Shown: positions 10,601 through 21,325, numbered from the stretch's first letter. The stretch is 64,000 nt of DNA from Capitulum mitella (GCA_030062745.1 CP099846.1:8553432-8617431); one strand, 5' to 3'. Made by a program: numbers and translations. Notes: a model not told the origin generated them from the sequence alone.

Positions 10601-12945
10601 ACGCAAGGCCATGTTCCTCCTCTCCCAAGGTTCATCGGTTACAGCAAGAAGTCTTCCGATCAGAGAGCGTTCAGGGTATCGAGGTCGATGTCGACAGGAT
10701 CAAGTATTTCTTGATAACAGGACTTCGAAAACAATGGACCATTTTGACCGAGAACTTCCTGCGTTGTACAGTTCCTCTGTGATGAGTTCAAGTGTTGGAA
10801 ACATTTTGCTGTGACGTGAAGACTTTGTTCACCTGTCTATTTAACCCCAGGTATGTTATGAATGTATGAATGGCTGAACCGATGGCAGTCAGCTGCGGCT
10901 TTGCCGTGTAAAGGGGCAAACGTTACGCAATATTGCCGCCCAGTCAGCCATCGTCCTCCTTTTGGAGATCCCCGAGAGGGAGAACTCGCCACGGTCACCA
11001 ACCAGCCAGCGCTGGCCTCCGTCGGATGGCAGCACTGAAATGACGTGTCCGCTGCCCTCTGCCTGCAGATGAAGTTCTGCAATGCTACTCTTGCAGTAGC
11101 GTAGACGACCCCCGGTGTCTCAGTCCATTCAACTACACGAACAGGCCACCGACGGCGCCCTGCAAGGGCTGGTGCGTCAAAATTGTCGAGAACATCGACA
11201 CAGGTCAGTGTGGTTTTCCTGCGGGCGGCAGGCTCGCGGCGTGAGCTGGCCGGCAGGGTAGCCACCCTGGGTCGGCTCAGGTCGCCCGTGCCGCCCGTTC
11301 CTTGGTTCGGTGCTCCGGAGCGTCGGTACCGGCGCATTGTGCGGTAGCTTTAGAGAGGCAGCGCGTTCGCATGCTTCGCAGGCACTTTCATTGGGAGAGA
11401 TGGTATACGCCGCGCGCCTCTAGGAGCGATGGCTAGGTGTCTACAATAATACGTGCAGGGTGATCGTTACTCCCGTCTCCTGCCGCACGTCTGGCATTTG
11501 GTAGACAGGCATAGAAGCCCTTTCGAATTTTATGGAGCGTAGAGGAGTGTTGACATTCGGATACTCGACCATGTACGTACGCGGGATAACAGACGCAGCT
11601 GTGTTGGCGCTCCGGATATTGACTGCATGCGGCATGGTCCGCCCCCTGGGCGGCAGCGTCCTGGAACCCTGCAGCCCGGCCCCCGTGTGACACTGACGAG
11701 ACGCACGTGCGCCGGTGCGGTGACCGTCCGAGACCCTAGAGACCCTAGAGTGCAGCTCCCCGGGCCGACGCGTGCTCCGGGACCGCGCTAACACCGCGCT
11801 CCGATCGCTTACAGACGGCATGTGCGGTAGACTCATGTGTAGACCTAAGTCATGCATCTCCTGTGCGGTCAATATAAACTGCGTCTCTAGAGGATACTAT
11901 GACATGTCTTGCGACCAAGCGTTGGCGTTTGCTCGTCGGGCTGGGCACGGTCCGTTCACTAACGCGAGGGATCAGAACGGCGAGGTGGCTTATCGCTGGC
12001 AAGGCAGTGCTTGTTTCGTTTGCTCGTCTTCAGAAACATGAATGTTGTGTTCACACTGACCCTTAAAGACCGGGAATATTGTCCTAAATGCTTATTTCAA
12101 AGCCATTCTCTCAAGCTTTGTTATTTATTGTAATTAATGTTCATTGTTTTAATACTGAGGCTTTCTCGATAAACTGCGACATTCTCGATTAATACGACAA
12201 TAAATTCTCTTGTATCGTAAATTCACCAGCGTGCATTCGTAGGTTTCGGGCAACAAAACTAGCACTGATTTCTGAAAAAAGGAAGACATGACGACAGCAT
12301 CAACACTATTTCAAGGGTACAGTATTTTAAGAGGCGTTTTGACAACAAAGATTTGAACTACGAAAGCCGAGCCTCAATGTATGTTTTCCCTGTTTTGAGG
12401 CATTAATCATCCTTAACGAAGCAATATGTTTTAAATGAATAGTTCTTGCATTGGAACTACCAATATGATATGCACTGTCAGGTATAAGGTTGAACGCTGT
12501 CGTCGTCGTTTATGAAATCGAAAAAGTCTGCTTTATTGGCATGGAGTAACACTGCTTTGCCAGTTTTTTCGGGGGCCACCGTAAAAATCGACCCGAATTT
12601 CGCTCTCCAGACGGGCAGACCTGCGTCTGTACCTCACGTCTGGTGCCATGAACTCGACGAGCGAGCGCCCCGGCAGGTCGACTGGTCCGTGTGCCTCATG
12701 TCAGTGGCAGGGAGAGGTACGAATGAATGCCGCCTGTACTTTCAGAGTTCGAAAAGGTCCTCCGGACGTGTACGGATAGGATACACATCAATCCGTTCAT
12801 AGTGGGCAACGTGTGCATGGAAGAAAGCAGCGGACACGGCTCTCTGTGTTTCTGCAAAAAGAACAGGTGTAACGAGTCCACGCGAGTCCGGCTCCCCGCC
12901 GCCCTGCTGCTGGCCGCCGCTCTGGCCGGCCTGGTGTTAACGTAG
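1642..12945 (+). CDS. Ly6/uPAR (Quiver/Sleepless-like) GPI-anchored three-finger protein, four exons
   Basis: Joining 1642-1681, 7157-7201, 11069-11203 and 12746-12945 gives 420 nt, 139 codons plus TAG. Every intron is GT-AG and every junction is phase 1. Residues 1-23 are a signal peptide with a hydrophobic core and an Ala-Thr-Arg-Ala end. The mature chain has eleven cysteines. Ten of them (34, 37, 45, 60, 64, 82, 97, 108, 110, 115) match the Ly6 plan, opening Cys-Tyr-Ser-Cys and closing Cys-Phe-Cys then Cys-Asn. Cys27 is extra. Asn50 (NYT) and Asn116 (NES) are N-glycosylation sites. Residues 123-138 form a Leu/Ala-rich tail after a basic stretch, as in GPI signals. Such arthropod proteins act on the outer membrane face, many tuning ion channels, receptors or septate junctions; the partner here is unknown. 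The start is the first in-frame ATG and begins the signal peptide. A retrogene is excluded because the introns are intact. Confidence 0.9.
1682..3579. other. Intron 1 of the Ly6-type gene, first part
   Basis: This is AT-rich unique-looking sequence with no recognised exon, repeat or RNA gene. Short open frames here are on both strands and show no domain. Confidence 0.5.
3580..4680. repeat. Left arm of a 3-kb inverted repeat
   Basis: The reverse complement of 5470-6560 aligns over this whole stretch with scattered differences; by eye the similarity is roughly 80 percent. Matching landmarks are the GTCCGGGAG segment near 3595, the GC-rich block 3850-4150, the MITE 4174-4526 and the GGATCC block near 4630. 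The apparent long open frames in both arms are mirror images of each other and arise from the GC-rich block. The arms lie in intron 1 of the Ly6 gene, so the pre-mRNA could fold into a long hairpin. Confidence 0.85.
4174..4526 (+). mobile_element. hAT-like MITE, copy in the left arm
   Basis: The ends are inverted copies of YAGACTTGTGCTCGATT. The flanking 8-bp direct repeats are GCGCACGA (4166-4173) and GTGCACGG (4527-4534), matching at 6 of 8 positions, the target-duplication length of hAT elements. The 353-bp interior is full of GATTCC/GGAATC motifs and has no coding capacity. A related 1-kb element lies at 42055-43097. Confidence 0.65.
4681..5469. other. Spacer of the inverted repeat, GC-rich
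   Basis: About 790 bp separate the two arms. The part from about 4890 to 5390 is CpG-rich and gives overlapping open frames on both strands with no domain. I see no gene in it. Confidence 0.5.
5470..6560. repeat. Right arm of the 3-kb inverted repeat
   Basis: This is the mirror partner of 3580-4680. The outer boundary is the CCCGGACATG segment at 6541-6550 and the inner boundary is near GTTACAC at 5472. It contains the second MITE copy (5624-5974), showing that the MITE was already present when the arms were duplicated. Confidence 0.85.
5624..5974 (-). mobile_element. hAT-like MITE, copy in the right arm
   Basis: This is a 351-bp counterpart of 4174-4526 in reverse orientation. It has the same ends and the same flanking bases as the left-arm copy, so it was duplicated with the arm rather than inserted independently. 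Confidence 0.65.
6561..7156. other. Intron 1 of the Ly6-type gene, last part
   Basis: AT-rich intronic sequence with a pyrimidine-rich end at the exon 2 acceptor. No other feature was recognised. Confidence 0.5.
7157..7201 (+). CDS. Ly6-type gene, coding exon 2 (45-nt micro-exon)
   Basis: A TTCTTCCAG acceptor precedes 7157 and GTAAGC follows 7201. The exon is exactly 15 codons long and phase 1 at both ends. It encodes the second half of the signal peptide and the first mature residues (ADDGCK). It is far too short to show as an open reading frame. Confidence 0.88.
7341..7369. repeat. Perfect 12-bp-stem hairpin
   Basis: ACTGCTAGCCAA at 7341-7352 is repeated in reverse complement at 7358-7369 around a 5-base loop. 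It lies in intron 2. No T-run or gene context points to a function. Confidence 0.6.
9364..9525. repeat. Two-copy tandem repeat, about 87 bp
   Basis: The segment from 9364 recurs from 9451, sharing the TAGAT, CAATACGATT-like, GATCGCATGCC and TTAAAATTTCG blocks. It is divergent and intronic. Confidence 0.5.
11069..11203 (+). CDS. Ly6-type gene, coding exon 3 (first half of the Ly6 fold)
   Basis: The acceptor is CTGCCTGCAG and the donor is GTCAGT at 11204. This 135-nt exon encodes residues 29-73: the opening Cys-Tyr-Ser-Cys pair, Asp-Asp-Pro-Arg-Cys, an N-glycosylation site (NYT) and Cys-Lys-Gly-x-Cys-Val-Lys. These are hallmarks of the arthropod Quiver-like Ly6 group. Confidence 0.9.
11204..12745. 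other. Intron 3 of the Ly6-type gene
   Basis: About 1.5 kb. The first half is CG-rich and the second half AT-rich. A possible alternative acceptor precedes 12595 but leads to an early stop in the required phase. No other feature was recognised. Confidence 0.5.
12746..12945 (+). CDS. Ly6-type gene, coding exon 4 (second half of the fold and GPI signal)
   Basis: The acceptor TACTTTCAG ends at 12745. The exon encodes residues 74-139: Arg-Thr-Cys-Thr, Val-Cys-Met-Glu-Glu, a Gly-His-Gly loop, Cys-Phe-Cys, the terminal Cys-Asn, then a basic and hydrophobic GPI-type tail and TAG at 12943. No AATAAA signal was found close downstream, so the length of the 3' UTR is unknown. Confidence 0.9.
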
Positions 12946-15900
12946 TGGCCGCTCGGCGCGATCGCCTGATCCAGTTCCCGCCGCTCCCCTCCGTTCGGCG
13001 GCCGCGGCTGCACCGGCGCGGGCGCGCGCCGCGACGGAGGCCACGGCCTTCCGGCGCGCTCGCGAAATGTCAGCCGGCGTCTGAGCGCTGTATATATCTA
13101 CCGTTTGGTCCAGCTGTCGCGTAAAGCTTGATTGGGAAGCTTGTGATACGTGCGGTCGTTGTCGCCGGCCCCCAAGGCCTTTTCGCGATTTCATGGAATA
13201 TCGAGTGCCCTGAACGGTTCGCTTTCGCTCATTCACAGTCGTTCATAAGGCTACGAATCTATTATCACGCGCAGGCAGATGGCTCACTAGCTTGTTTCTG
13301 CCACGACAGTCTGCTAACCGTCACGTCTTCTTCGCGCGCTGTCTCTGTCCGTTAGGGGATCGAGCTTTGGGTGTTGGCTGAGCTGGCTCAGACGTCCTTT
13401 CCTCTCCTCGTCCTCCACACACGACGCGCGTGCCCGAACGCGAAGCGTTTGGCTCTGCAGCGCTGTGCGTGAGATGTAAGCGTACGTCATCGTCTGTCTC
13501 CGCCTCCGGTCCGAGGCGGAGACGGTGTGCCTGAGCGCGAGGCGCTCGGCCCGGTTTCAGCGCATCCGCACGCCGGGAGCTGCGCTCTCGGCGGCGCCGG
13601 CTGTTCTCGACAGCGCCGCGGTCGAACGCCCCCGGACGCTACCCGTCGCCAGGCTCTCGGCCGCCGCCGCCGACGCCGGACGCCCGGGCCGGCGGCGCCG
13701 CGCCGGGCCTGAGCCCCGCGGCCGCCGGCCGGGCCCGGTAGCCCGGCGTCGGCGGCGGTGCGGCGGCCGAGAGCCGCGAGCGGGCGGCGGCCGGGAGGTC
13801 GGCGGCGGCGCAGGCCCTGGCAGGCCGGCCCTCCTTCCACGGCCGAGGGTCGGTCGGCGCAGGACCTACACTCTGCGGCTCTGACTCGCCGCTTTCCGTG
13901 CAGCCGATGCCCACTAGTGTTCTGGCGTTGAAGTGAATCACAAGGTTTATGATCGGGGTGTCCGCCCAGGGCTGAGCCGGCCGGGCTCAGCCCTGCGGGG
14001 ACCCTCGCGCCTGGTGACCTGAACTTGTAGCCGGCGGCGGCGCCGCGCCACGTTCCGGGCGCCGCCCCATCTCGCATGGTTCGTTTCTTACTCCACCCCC
14101 TCCACCTCTTCTGCAATGTCTCATCTTCCGCCTTTGCATTTTCGCTAGATGCCTGCAGCGTAGTGCATGCGCCCTCTACCTAAGCGCCCTGCAGTTTAAC
14201 CATTGGTGCCCCTCGGTGTTGAGCCTCGTATTGGTCTCGATGCCATGAGCTGCCTGGGAGGCGTCGTCAAAGCAGATGTATTGTATGCCTGAGCCCTGTT
14301 TCGTTTGCGCCTTTCATTCCATGCTCGAGCGATCCAATGCAAAACAAAGTACTGTCCCCACGCGGCCCCCACAACGGAGTTTAGTCCACGTTTGACTGTA
14401 TTCTCGGTCTTTGCTGACCCGTAGCACTTCGCATAATATTTAAACGATAACACTGATATCGCGTGCTACAAACGATACTCCAAACGCTATGCTCTTAAAT
14501 CGAAAGCTTCTAGAAGCGCCAATCATGTGAAACCTTCGACAATCAATGAAGGCCAATTCGTTGTTTTTTGGTGCCATTTTCCTTTCTCCTTGTCATCTCT
14601 TCAGCGTAGTCGTGCTTTCACTTCCTGCCTACGTACGGATCGCCTAGCGCCCACGCTATGGCTGTTTTTTTCAATTCTACCTCCTTGGTCGACATTTTGC
14701 TTTCGTTTGGCCTATGTTCGGCCGCAGACGACGTCGGTGTGGCGGTTTTCGTTGTCGGTCATTCGAGACGTTTACTGTGGCCATGCCAGCCTGGCGCGTG
14801 CAGCAGTGCTGGGTCCCGTCCGCCGGACCCGTCAGCTGTTTGTTTTGGCCCTCTGTTGAGTGCTGGTGTAGTAGTCGCGGTCGGTTTGACTGAAGGCTCC
14901 GCGCTCGCTTACCGACGCCGTTAGACCTTTATTGACTCGTGATAACGGTGCGGTAGTTTTATAAGCCTTGATGTGATAAAGCGTATATCATCGGTGGCTT
15001 GTGGCAAAAGGCAAACTAAGGCATGGCTCAAGGTGCAATATAAGTCGTCCGCTTATGATCGGTTGGCGTGTCGTGCGTGCTGCCTTACCCACAGGAACCA
15101 GCGCCGGCGGCTGTCCGTCTGAGGTGTGCTGCCGGTAGGAGGACGCTCTGCTCTGCCACATCTTACGGCACACGGGCATAACACGGCTAGATGGCTTAGC
15201 AAACGAGCTCAGCACGGCATTAGTCCTGAATTAACCACTGCAGTGGACGTTTGATGGTTAAAAGAAACCTTTTCAAACAGAGCGCTCCTAAAATCCGAAC
15301 TCGAAACACTTTCCTCATTAAGGAGGTTTTTCCAGACAAATTTGCTCTAGTCTACTGTGATAAACCACATGATCATACGTTCATTACCTCCTAGTCACTT
15401 GCTGTAACCAAGACAATTTACAGTTTGACTGACGAAGAACGTGTACAGTTTAACTGTACGTGGAGAAGCAAAATGCCGTAAAAAAAAAAAATACAAAGCG
15501 CTAAAAGAAAGATGCGACACGGCCATCTGATGGCCGTGTCGCACAGATGGCCAACTAGCCATCTGTGCAGCTAACATGTGAAGTGGGACGATAACCATGT
15601 GATTTGATACGCAGAATAGGCATTGCACAGAGTAATATGACTGCACATAACTTAACTACCATACATCGAGCCGGCTAATTGTTACTGCTTGCGATGAACA
15701 TTTCCGGATCAATTGCATTTGACTAAATTTCCATCTGAATAACTTTGTACGGAAAAATTTGACCTTAGATATAAACAATGTTTGCCACACGATTTTGGCC
15801 TGAAAGGCGGCCAGCCAAATGGCGGCTGATTCCCGCCTTTGATGTTTACGGTATCTGTTTTCGAACATGGGTTTTCTCCCACCTCTGGTTCCCAGGCTTG

Positions 15901-16224
15901 TCAGGCAACATATTCACTCTGACTTCGCGTGCATCTGCACATAAACGTCTTGAATTTGAGCCGCGCCTCACGATAACGTTTTGGCGCTGCTCACTTTCTT
16001 CAGATCACGCTAGTATATTTGTCGCCTGTTTCTCGTAACCAGCCCGTATGAAACAGAACATAAGGGAACACCAGCTACGGAGTTCAGGCCGCACCGCGGA
16101 TTAAAGCACAGATGACGATCGAGTAGGCACAGTAGGCAATGGAAACCACTTCGAAGGAGCTCCGGGAACAGCAGGATCTAGCCGGCGTGCCGCGTGAAAT
16201 CCGGCCCGACAGATGACCTGCAGC
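12946..16224. other. 3' flank or 3' UTR of the Ly6-type gene and intergenic DNA
   Basis: CG-rich blocks occur at about 12950-13080 and 13490-14060; the rest is moderate in composition. Open frames in the CG-rich blocks are Arg/Pro/Ala-rich and overlap on both strands, so I do not call them genes. Some of the first block is probably 3' UTR. Confidence 0.45.
15514..15568. repeat. Two abutting hairpins sharing the GATGGCC motif
   Basis: GCGACACGGCCAT (15514-15526) pairs with its reverse complement at 15530-15542 over a 3-base loop. GCACAGATGGC (15541-15551) then pairs with 15558-15568 over a 6-base loop. The two stems overlap by two bases, so they can form a double cruciform or alternate pairings. 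No gene context explains them. Confidence 0.7.
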
Positions 16225-16300
16225 GGACTGGAGACCGGACGGAGACCGGACTGGAGACCGGACTGGAGACCGGACCGGAGACCGGACCGGAGACCGGACC
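16225..16300. repeat. 12-bp tandem repeat (GGACYGGAGACC)n
   Basis: About six units of GGACTGGAGACC/GGACCGGAGACC, one unit being 11 bp, followed by degenerate units to about 16330. The repeat makes an artefactual Glu-Thr-Gly-Pro repeat in one frame. It is a CpG-containing minisatellite. Confidence 0.85.
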
Positions 16301-17399
16301 AGCTCGGCCGGAGCGGAGACCGAACGGAGGGGCCGGGGACTCGCCGTCAGACGGCCTCCGACCACGAGCGCGACACTCCAGCCGTCTCGTCCGGCCGACC
16401 GGTCGGCGGCGGCTGCCGGATAACAGTGACTCCAGGTCATCGGCAGGTCAGGTCACAGGTCAGGTCGCTGGCGAAACTCAGCCTTTTTTTGCTTACCTGT
16501 CGCGCTGTGGAGAGAAGAGCTGGACATTTATGACCTTTGTTACTTGTTTGTCTCCATAACCTTGCCGGTTTGCCTGCAGCATACCCTGCGGCGTCCCCAT
16601 GTAAACGCAATGAACGTTTGCTCATTACACATACTTGAGTGTTTTGCTTCACTGTATAGTATCGCTTCTTCATTTCGTGGAGAAGAAATTGCTAAAACGC
16701 ATCTGGCAACACCATCGTCCTCTGGACTTCAGTGAAAGACGAGAGCTTCCTTGCTGTCCCATCCCACTGGTGTTCTGATGAGCGTACACGTTTCCACAGC
16801 GAACGTGGTCAGGCCAAGGCGGCTGTTGCGGTCCGTGTGACCGAGCTTGCAGCCGTCACCACCGTCTGGGAGCTGGGGACCCTGCGGCCGGTCACCGGAC
16901 GCCGGAGAAACCCCCAGTCCAGCCAGACGTCGGCAGAGCCTGTCGCCGGGGCTGGCAGAGGTGTGCCCAGTCCGTCAGCCTGGCGCCGTCGTGGAGGCCT
17001 AACGGCGAGACGGCGGCCTCACGTGCAGCTCACTGCTTTGCGTGTCAGGAAGACTGGTCCGACTGGCGCATTGATCGATGCCCGTGGCGCCACCTTTTCC
17101 TGAGCGAGAGCTCTGTGTCGCACCGCACCTGGGGTTCAGCGGAATTCCGACATGCATGTTAACCTCGTGTAAACATGGCCTGTATTGTGTAACGGCTGAC
17201 ACGTTGCCTCGTTTTGATAGGCTTCATCGTGGAGCGGCGAGGCGCGGCTCCGTGCCGGAGGTGCTGCTGTCGGTGGTGCCGGTAGTGGGCGGCCGGCGGC
17301 GAAGCGTCAGCGGAGGCGGTTGTGAGGTGACGGGCCTCTCACCGCGCGCTGACTGACGTCAGCGCTGCTGGTGGACGCCGACAACAGCCAGCTACCTGA
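16301..17399. other. Non-coding, moderately CG-rich DNA
   Basis: Short open frames with no recognisable domain. A CG-rich patch at about 17220-17360 leads into the 75-bp repeat array. I see no supported gene. Confidence 0.4.
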
Positions 17400-17705
17400 G
17401 ACGGCCCTCCATCAGAGCTGCCTGAGACGGCCACGCCGTCAGAGCTATCCCTGAGAGGCCGTCAGGGAACGTGGCTCCGGCCTCCACCAGAGCTGCCTGA
17501 GACGGTCAGCCGTCAGAGCTATCCCTGAGAGCCCGTCAGGGAACGTGACTCCGGCCTCCATCAGAGCTGCCCGAGACGGTCCCGCCGTCAGAGCTATCCC
17601 TGAGAGCCCGTCAGGGAACGTAGCTCCGGCCTCCGTCAGAGCTGCCTGAGACGGCCACGCCGTCAGAGCTATCCCTGAGAGCCCGTCAGGGAACGTGACT
17701 CCGTA
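17400..17705. repeat. 75-bp minisatellite, about four copies
   Basis: Units begin CAGAGCTG at 17413, 17488, 17562 and 17637. Each unit contains two small dyads, GACGGC/GCCGTC and CCCTGA/TCAGGG, so single strands of the array could form a series of hairpins. Units differ at only a few positions, indicating recent expansion or gene conversion. Confidence 0.85.
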
Positions 17706-19049
17706 CTCTGTCCGGCCGCGCGGTGATCAGGCGATGACTGGATATATGCACCGTCTCGGGGCGGCTCCGATGAGACCTGGCCTGGGGTCCTGTTCGCCGG
17801 TACTGTGTCGCGCCTCGCTCTGTTGCCATCCCCAGACTGCGATTTATATTATTGTGTACACCGGTTTCGTTGCTGTGTTCAGATTCTAGGTTGGACAGTT
17901 ATAAGTTCTGAATACGAAATCCATTAAACTGTCTATAACTGTTAACTCTGATGAGATTGGTTTCCCTTCGCTTTCAGTGTAAACCGCTGTAAAACGTGTT
18001 TATTTCTCTATGCGGTTATGGCTTATGGTGCATGTAAACATATTTGTCTTCGCGGGAACGATGGTCATGTGACGTGGGAGATCGTCCACACAAAGGCCCT
18101 GTGCCCCGTCAGCAGAAGGTATTAGCAGATTGGGGTTTTGAAGTACTTCCCAATGGCAGGCTTTTTGTGTGCTTTTATTACGCCATGCTGGGGCTAAGCC
18201 AAGTATACTGAATACATTAACTAGACAATACAAACCTTTGTGCACTGTTTTGTTAAGACTGCGTTTGATAGAAACCCAACAGAAGCAGAAAGTTCCGCTA
18301 CATGGGCTTGGAAACTTTGATCACTTGTGGTGGTGGTTCGTATTAGTCCGCATGTGTTTAACTCTAGTAATTCGCGCTAACACTACACGGGCAATAGTCG
18401 ATTCAGTTTGGTTTGATGTCCCAGCAGGAGTGGAGCTATTTGGCGAGGCGATGGCCTCATTAGAAAAAAAAACTGAGGAGGGCCTTAAGCCAAGTGAGGG
18501 TCAGTTCAGCTACCATTAGAAAATGAAATATTACATTGAGCGGCCCGGCCCAGCACGGCTATGGCGTTTTTTTTTTAAAGGCTTGTAACTTTGCAACTAC
18601 GAGAGACTCATTCATGGAATTTTCACAAAAAGATAATCAAATTCATTGATTCATATGTCTATGCATTTGCAGTCAGTTAACTTTCAATTTCTTTCTTCTA
18701 CATAACTATATTAGTAGGAAAGCTTTCGACCCAAAACATATTTTTTCACGTTTTTTTTTACCGTACAGTGATGCCAGCGATGAATATCATGCGTACGCGT
18801 GACGTAAGCTTGCATTTCTGCGTATGCAGAATGCACAAAGGGAAAGTAATGCTCAAACATTTTAAGACATTTGTTCAAATTTATAAAGAAACGAAGTAGG
18901 CCCCGTCGTCATGGATTCGACAATGCGTTGCACTGGACTGTCTTGCTCAATTTCTCAGAAATCTAGTCTGTTTGTCCGAGAAATGTGGCTGACAGCATTT
19001 GCAGCATTTCCTTTTATTAAAATGCCAAGAATCAACAGCAGACATGACA
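17706..19049. other. Non-genic stretch
   Basis: An open frame of 116 codons at 18169-18519 has no recognisable domain and no supporting splice context. The remainder is AT-rich. I see nothing else. Confidence 0.4.
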
Positions 19050-20105
19050 CGACTGACTGAAAATATCAAGGGGCCTGTCGAAACGTTTGAGGGCCCACAA
19101 AACTCCAAAGGGTCCTTTAAACTACTTCAAGGAGGACCACTCCCTAACGCCTAAAGAATTCCTTTGAAATAAAATTCCTTGAAGTTCTTTGCAACGAAAC
19201 CGTTTAATTCTTATGCAGAGCCTTGATATTTTCAGAGGACACCTCAGGCATAGAAAGGATATACCAGACAAGGAAATGCTTGAGGCCCGTTTGAAAACAT
19301 CAAAGATTCCTTGAAAAGATGAACAGCCCCACAGAAAAACTCTAAGGACCCTTTAGAGGAATCCAAAGAATGGCCCCATAAAATCTGAGGGACCATCACT
19401 GTATTCCTCTCGAGGGCTCACTGGAGTTTTTTGCGGCCCTCAAACATCTGAGAGGCCCATTGGCATTTTGACGGGTCTCTGAAACATTCAGGATAGGAGT
19501 TTTTAATAGGATGAATAAATGTCTGAGGCACCCTCCGAAAAAATTAAGGGACTCCTCAAAAGGCGTGAGGTTCCGCACAGACTCGATGGATCCTTAAAAA
19601 AAGGGGACCTCCGTGGTGCTCGAGGGCTCCTCCTTAAATTAATTCAAAATGTCCTTCATATTTTCGGAGGCACCTCGTATATTCTGGGAAGGGTGAACTG
19701 AACGGGTAAATGTTTCACGGGCCCTCTGAAAATATCAAGGGTACCCATAAAACGTTTAGAGGCCCACAAAAAAACTCTAATGGACAATTCATATAAGTCC
19801 AAGGATAGGCACTCCCGAAATTCTGTTTGAAGTCATCTAGAGGACCCATGAAAATATTTGTGAACCCCTTAAGCCTTTGAGAGGGTCTTCAATATCTTCA
19901 GGGGGCCCGCATTCAGGAACGTAGTTTTAAGCCGGACGAGGGAATATTTGTGGGCCCCTAAAGATACCAAAACCCTCTCAAAAAGCTTGAGGGTTCCACG
20001 AAAAACTCCAATGAGCCCTCGAGATGAATTTAACGAGGACCATTAAGCTCATGGGGAAGGCCCCGTCTTGAATTTATCTAGAGTACCCATTAAAGTTGCG
20101 GGCCT
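19050..20105. repeat. Degenerate satellite with a period of about 230 bp
   Basis: Related segments, with a GAAAATATCAAGG-like start then a GAGGnCCnCA...AAAACTCC block, recur near 19059, 19292, 19535, 19728 and 19960. Each unit is itself made of shorter GAGGG/CCCnn-type repeats of about 30-45 bp. The array resumes after the piggyBac-type element (about 21326-21490), so that element inserted into it. Confidence 0.6.
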
Positions 20106-21325
20106 TTAACCCTATTCCCGGCAAGGGGGGGAAGGGCGGAATCCGCCCCCCTCGGGTTTTTTGCTTGCCAATTCCAGGCTTTTTAACGCAGCTTCACGAA
20201 ACTTGGTCACTTTTCCTAGCTATTCTTTCTAGGTGCTGTGACAAAATTTCAAAATTCTATTTTGCTCAGGGGCGGAGCCAGGCAACGTTTTTGGGAGGCA
20301 CCTCACGCCATTTTTGACCATGTTGAGGGTAAAATGAAAATGTCTGCCAAAAACAGAGTTTTAAAGCTAGAACTTAAAACGTTACATGGATGTATAGCTA
20401 AATAGTTGGGCAATGTGCAGATATAATTTTGTTTATCTGAGGTCACTTTACAAGGTCAGGTCAAGGTCAAAAGTCAAAATTTGTTTTTTCGCTATAATTT
20501 CGGCGCCATTTTTTCAAATGTCAAACTCGGAATATATATGACGTAAAAGAGTGCCCTCTACTTGTGTACCACGTTTCAGCTTGATACCAGGTCGGGTCAC
20601 GGAGCTATGACCTAAAATGTCAGTGCGCGTACCCTATATCGCAATAGCCATAAAATGAAATTTTTGAAATAGAGTGAATTCAAATGATTGAAAACGGTTA
20701 CAGATAATATTAAATGTACAGGAGATCATTCCAAGTAACCCCAAGGTCACTGGAGGTCATTTAAGGTCAAAGGTCACAAGTTGATCTGAGAAACGTGTGA
20801 CGGTGGCAGTTCCCCCTTTTTTATGTCCCTGGCACCGCCTATGCTAACATTATACAAACATTGTAATGCGATTTGTACTTCTTTGGCATAACATGACTAG
20901 CAAAAGCCAAAAAAGGGTGTTTGTCTCTTTTGTTCATTCAGTTGTTAGAAAACTAATCCTCCTATTTTTGAAACCCTGTGAACGCCCATGAATTTTCTCA
21001 AAATTTCAGACTTGCGGACCCATGGTAAAAGCCCTATCCATAACCTCTCGATTCATGCCAGTTTCATCGAAATCGGTTGATGAACAACGGAGTTATAAGA
21101 AATCCAAAAGTACCCCCCATTTTGACATTTTTGCCCCCCTGTATCCACAAATTTCGAAATTTTGAAAATTTCTTTTTATAAAAAATGTAGTTCACGTCAC
21201 GGCAAATCGATTGCCGTTTGTTGCGATGAAATCGGACGAATAGTTCTCGAGACCTCAGGGGGGGCTGAATCCGCCCCCCTGCCGGGAATCGACCATACCG
21301 TCTAGCCCTCCGGGAATAGGGTTAA
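20106..21325 (-). mobile_element. Non-autonomous piggyBac-type element, copy 1 (1212 bp plus TTAA duplications)
   Basis: The target tetranucleotide TTAA flanks both ends (20106-20109 and 21322-21325). The termini are perfect inverted CCCTATTCCCGG. TTAA targets and CCC-starting terminal repeats are diagnostic of the piggyBac superfamily. The interior has no open frame of any length. Just inside both ends are G-run/C-run dyads, and the middle is rich in AGGTCA/TGACCT hexamers. A second copy of almost identical length lies inverted at 40092-41308. Confidence 0.85.

Larger units (their letters stand above)
7202..11068. other. Intron 2 of the Ly6-type gene
   Basis: About 3.9 kb. It contains a 12-bp-stem hairpin at 7341-7369, a CG-rich patch at about 7870-8110, a C-then-A homopolymer run at 8326-8343 and a two-copy 87-bp direct repeat at 9364-9525. 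No exon, transposase or RNA gene was recognised. Confidence 0.5.

Noticed and set aside
12595-12720. Alternative exon 4 of the Ly6 gene after a CTCTCCAG acceptor
   Set aside because: In the required phase it reaches a stop after about a dozen codons and lacks the remaining Ly6 cysteines. The exon at 12746 fits the phase and the fold.
13487-14116. Minus-strand frame of 209 codons
   Set aside because: Arg/Ala/Pro-rich, in a CG-rich block, with similar frames on the plus strand; no signal peptide or domain.
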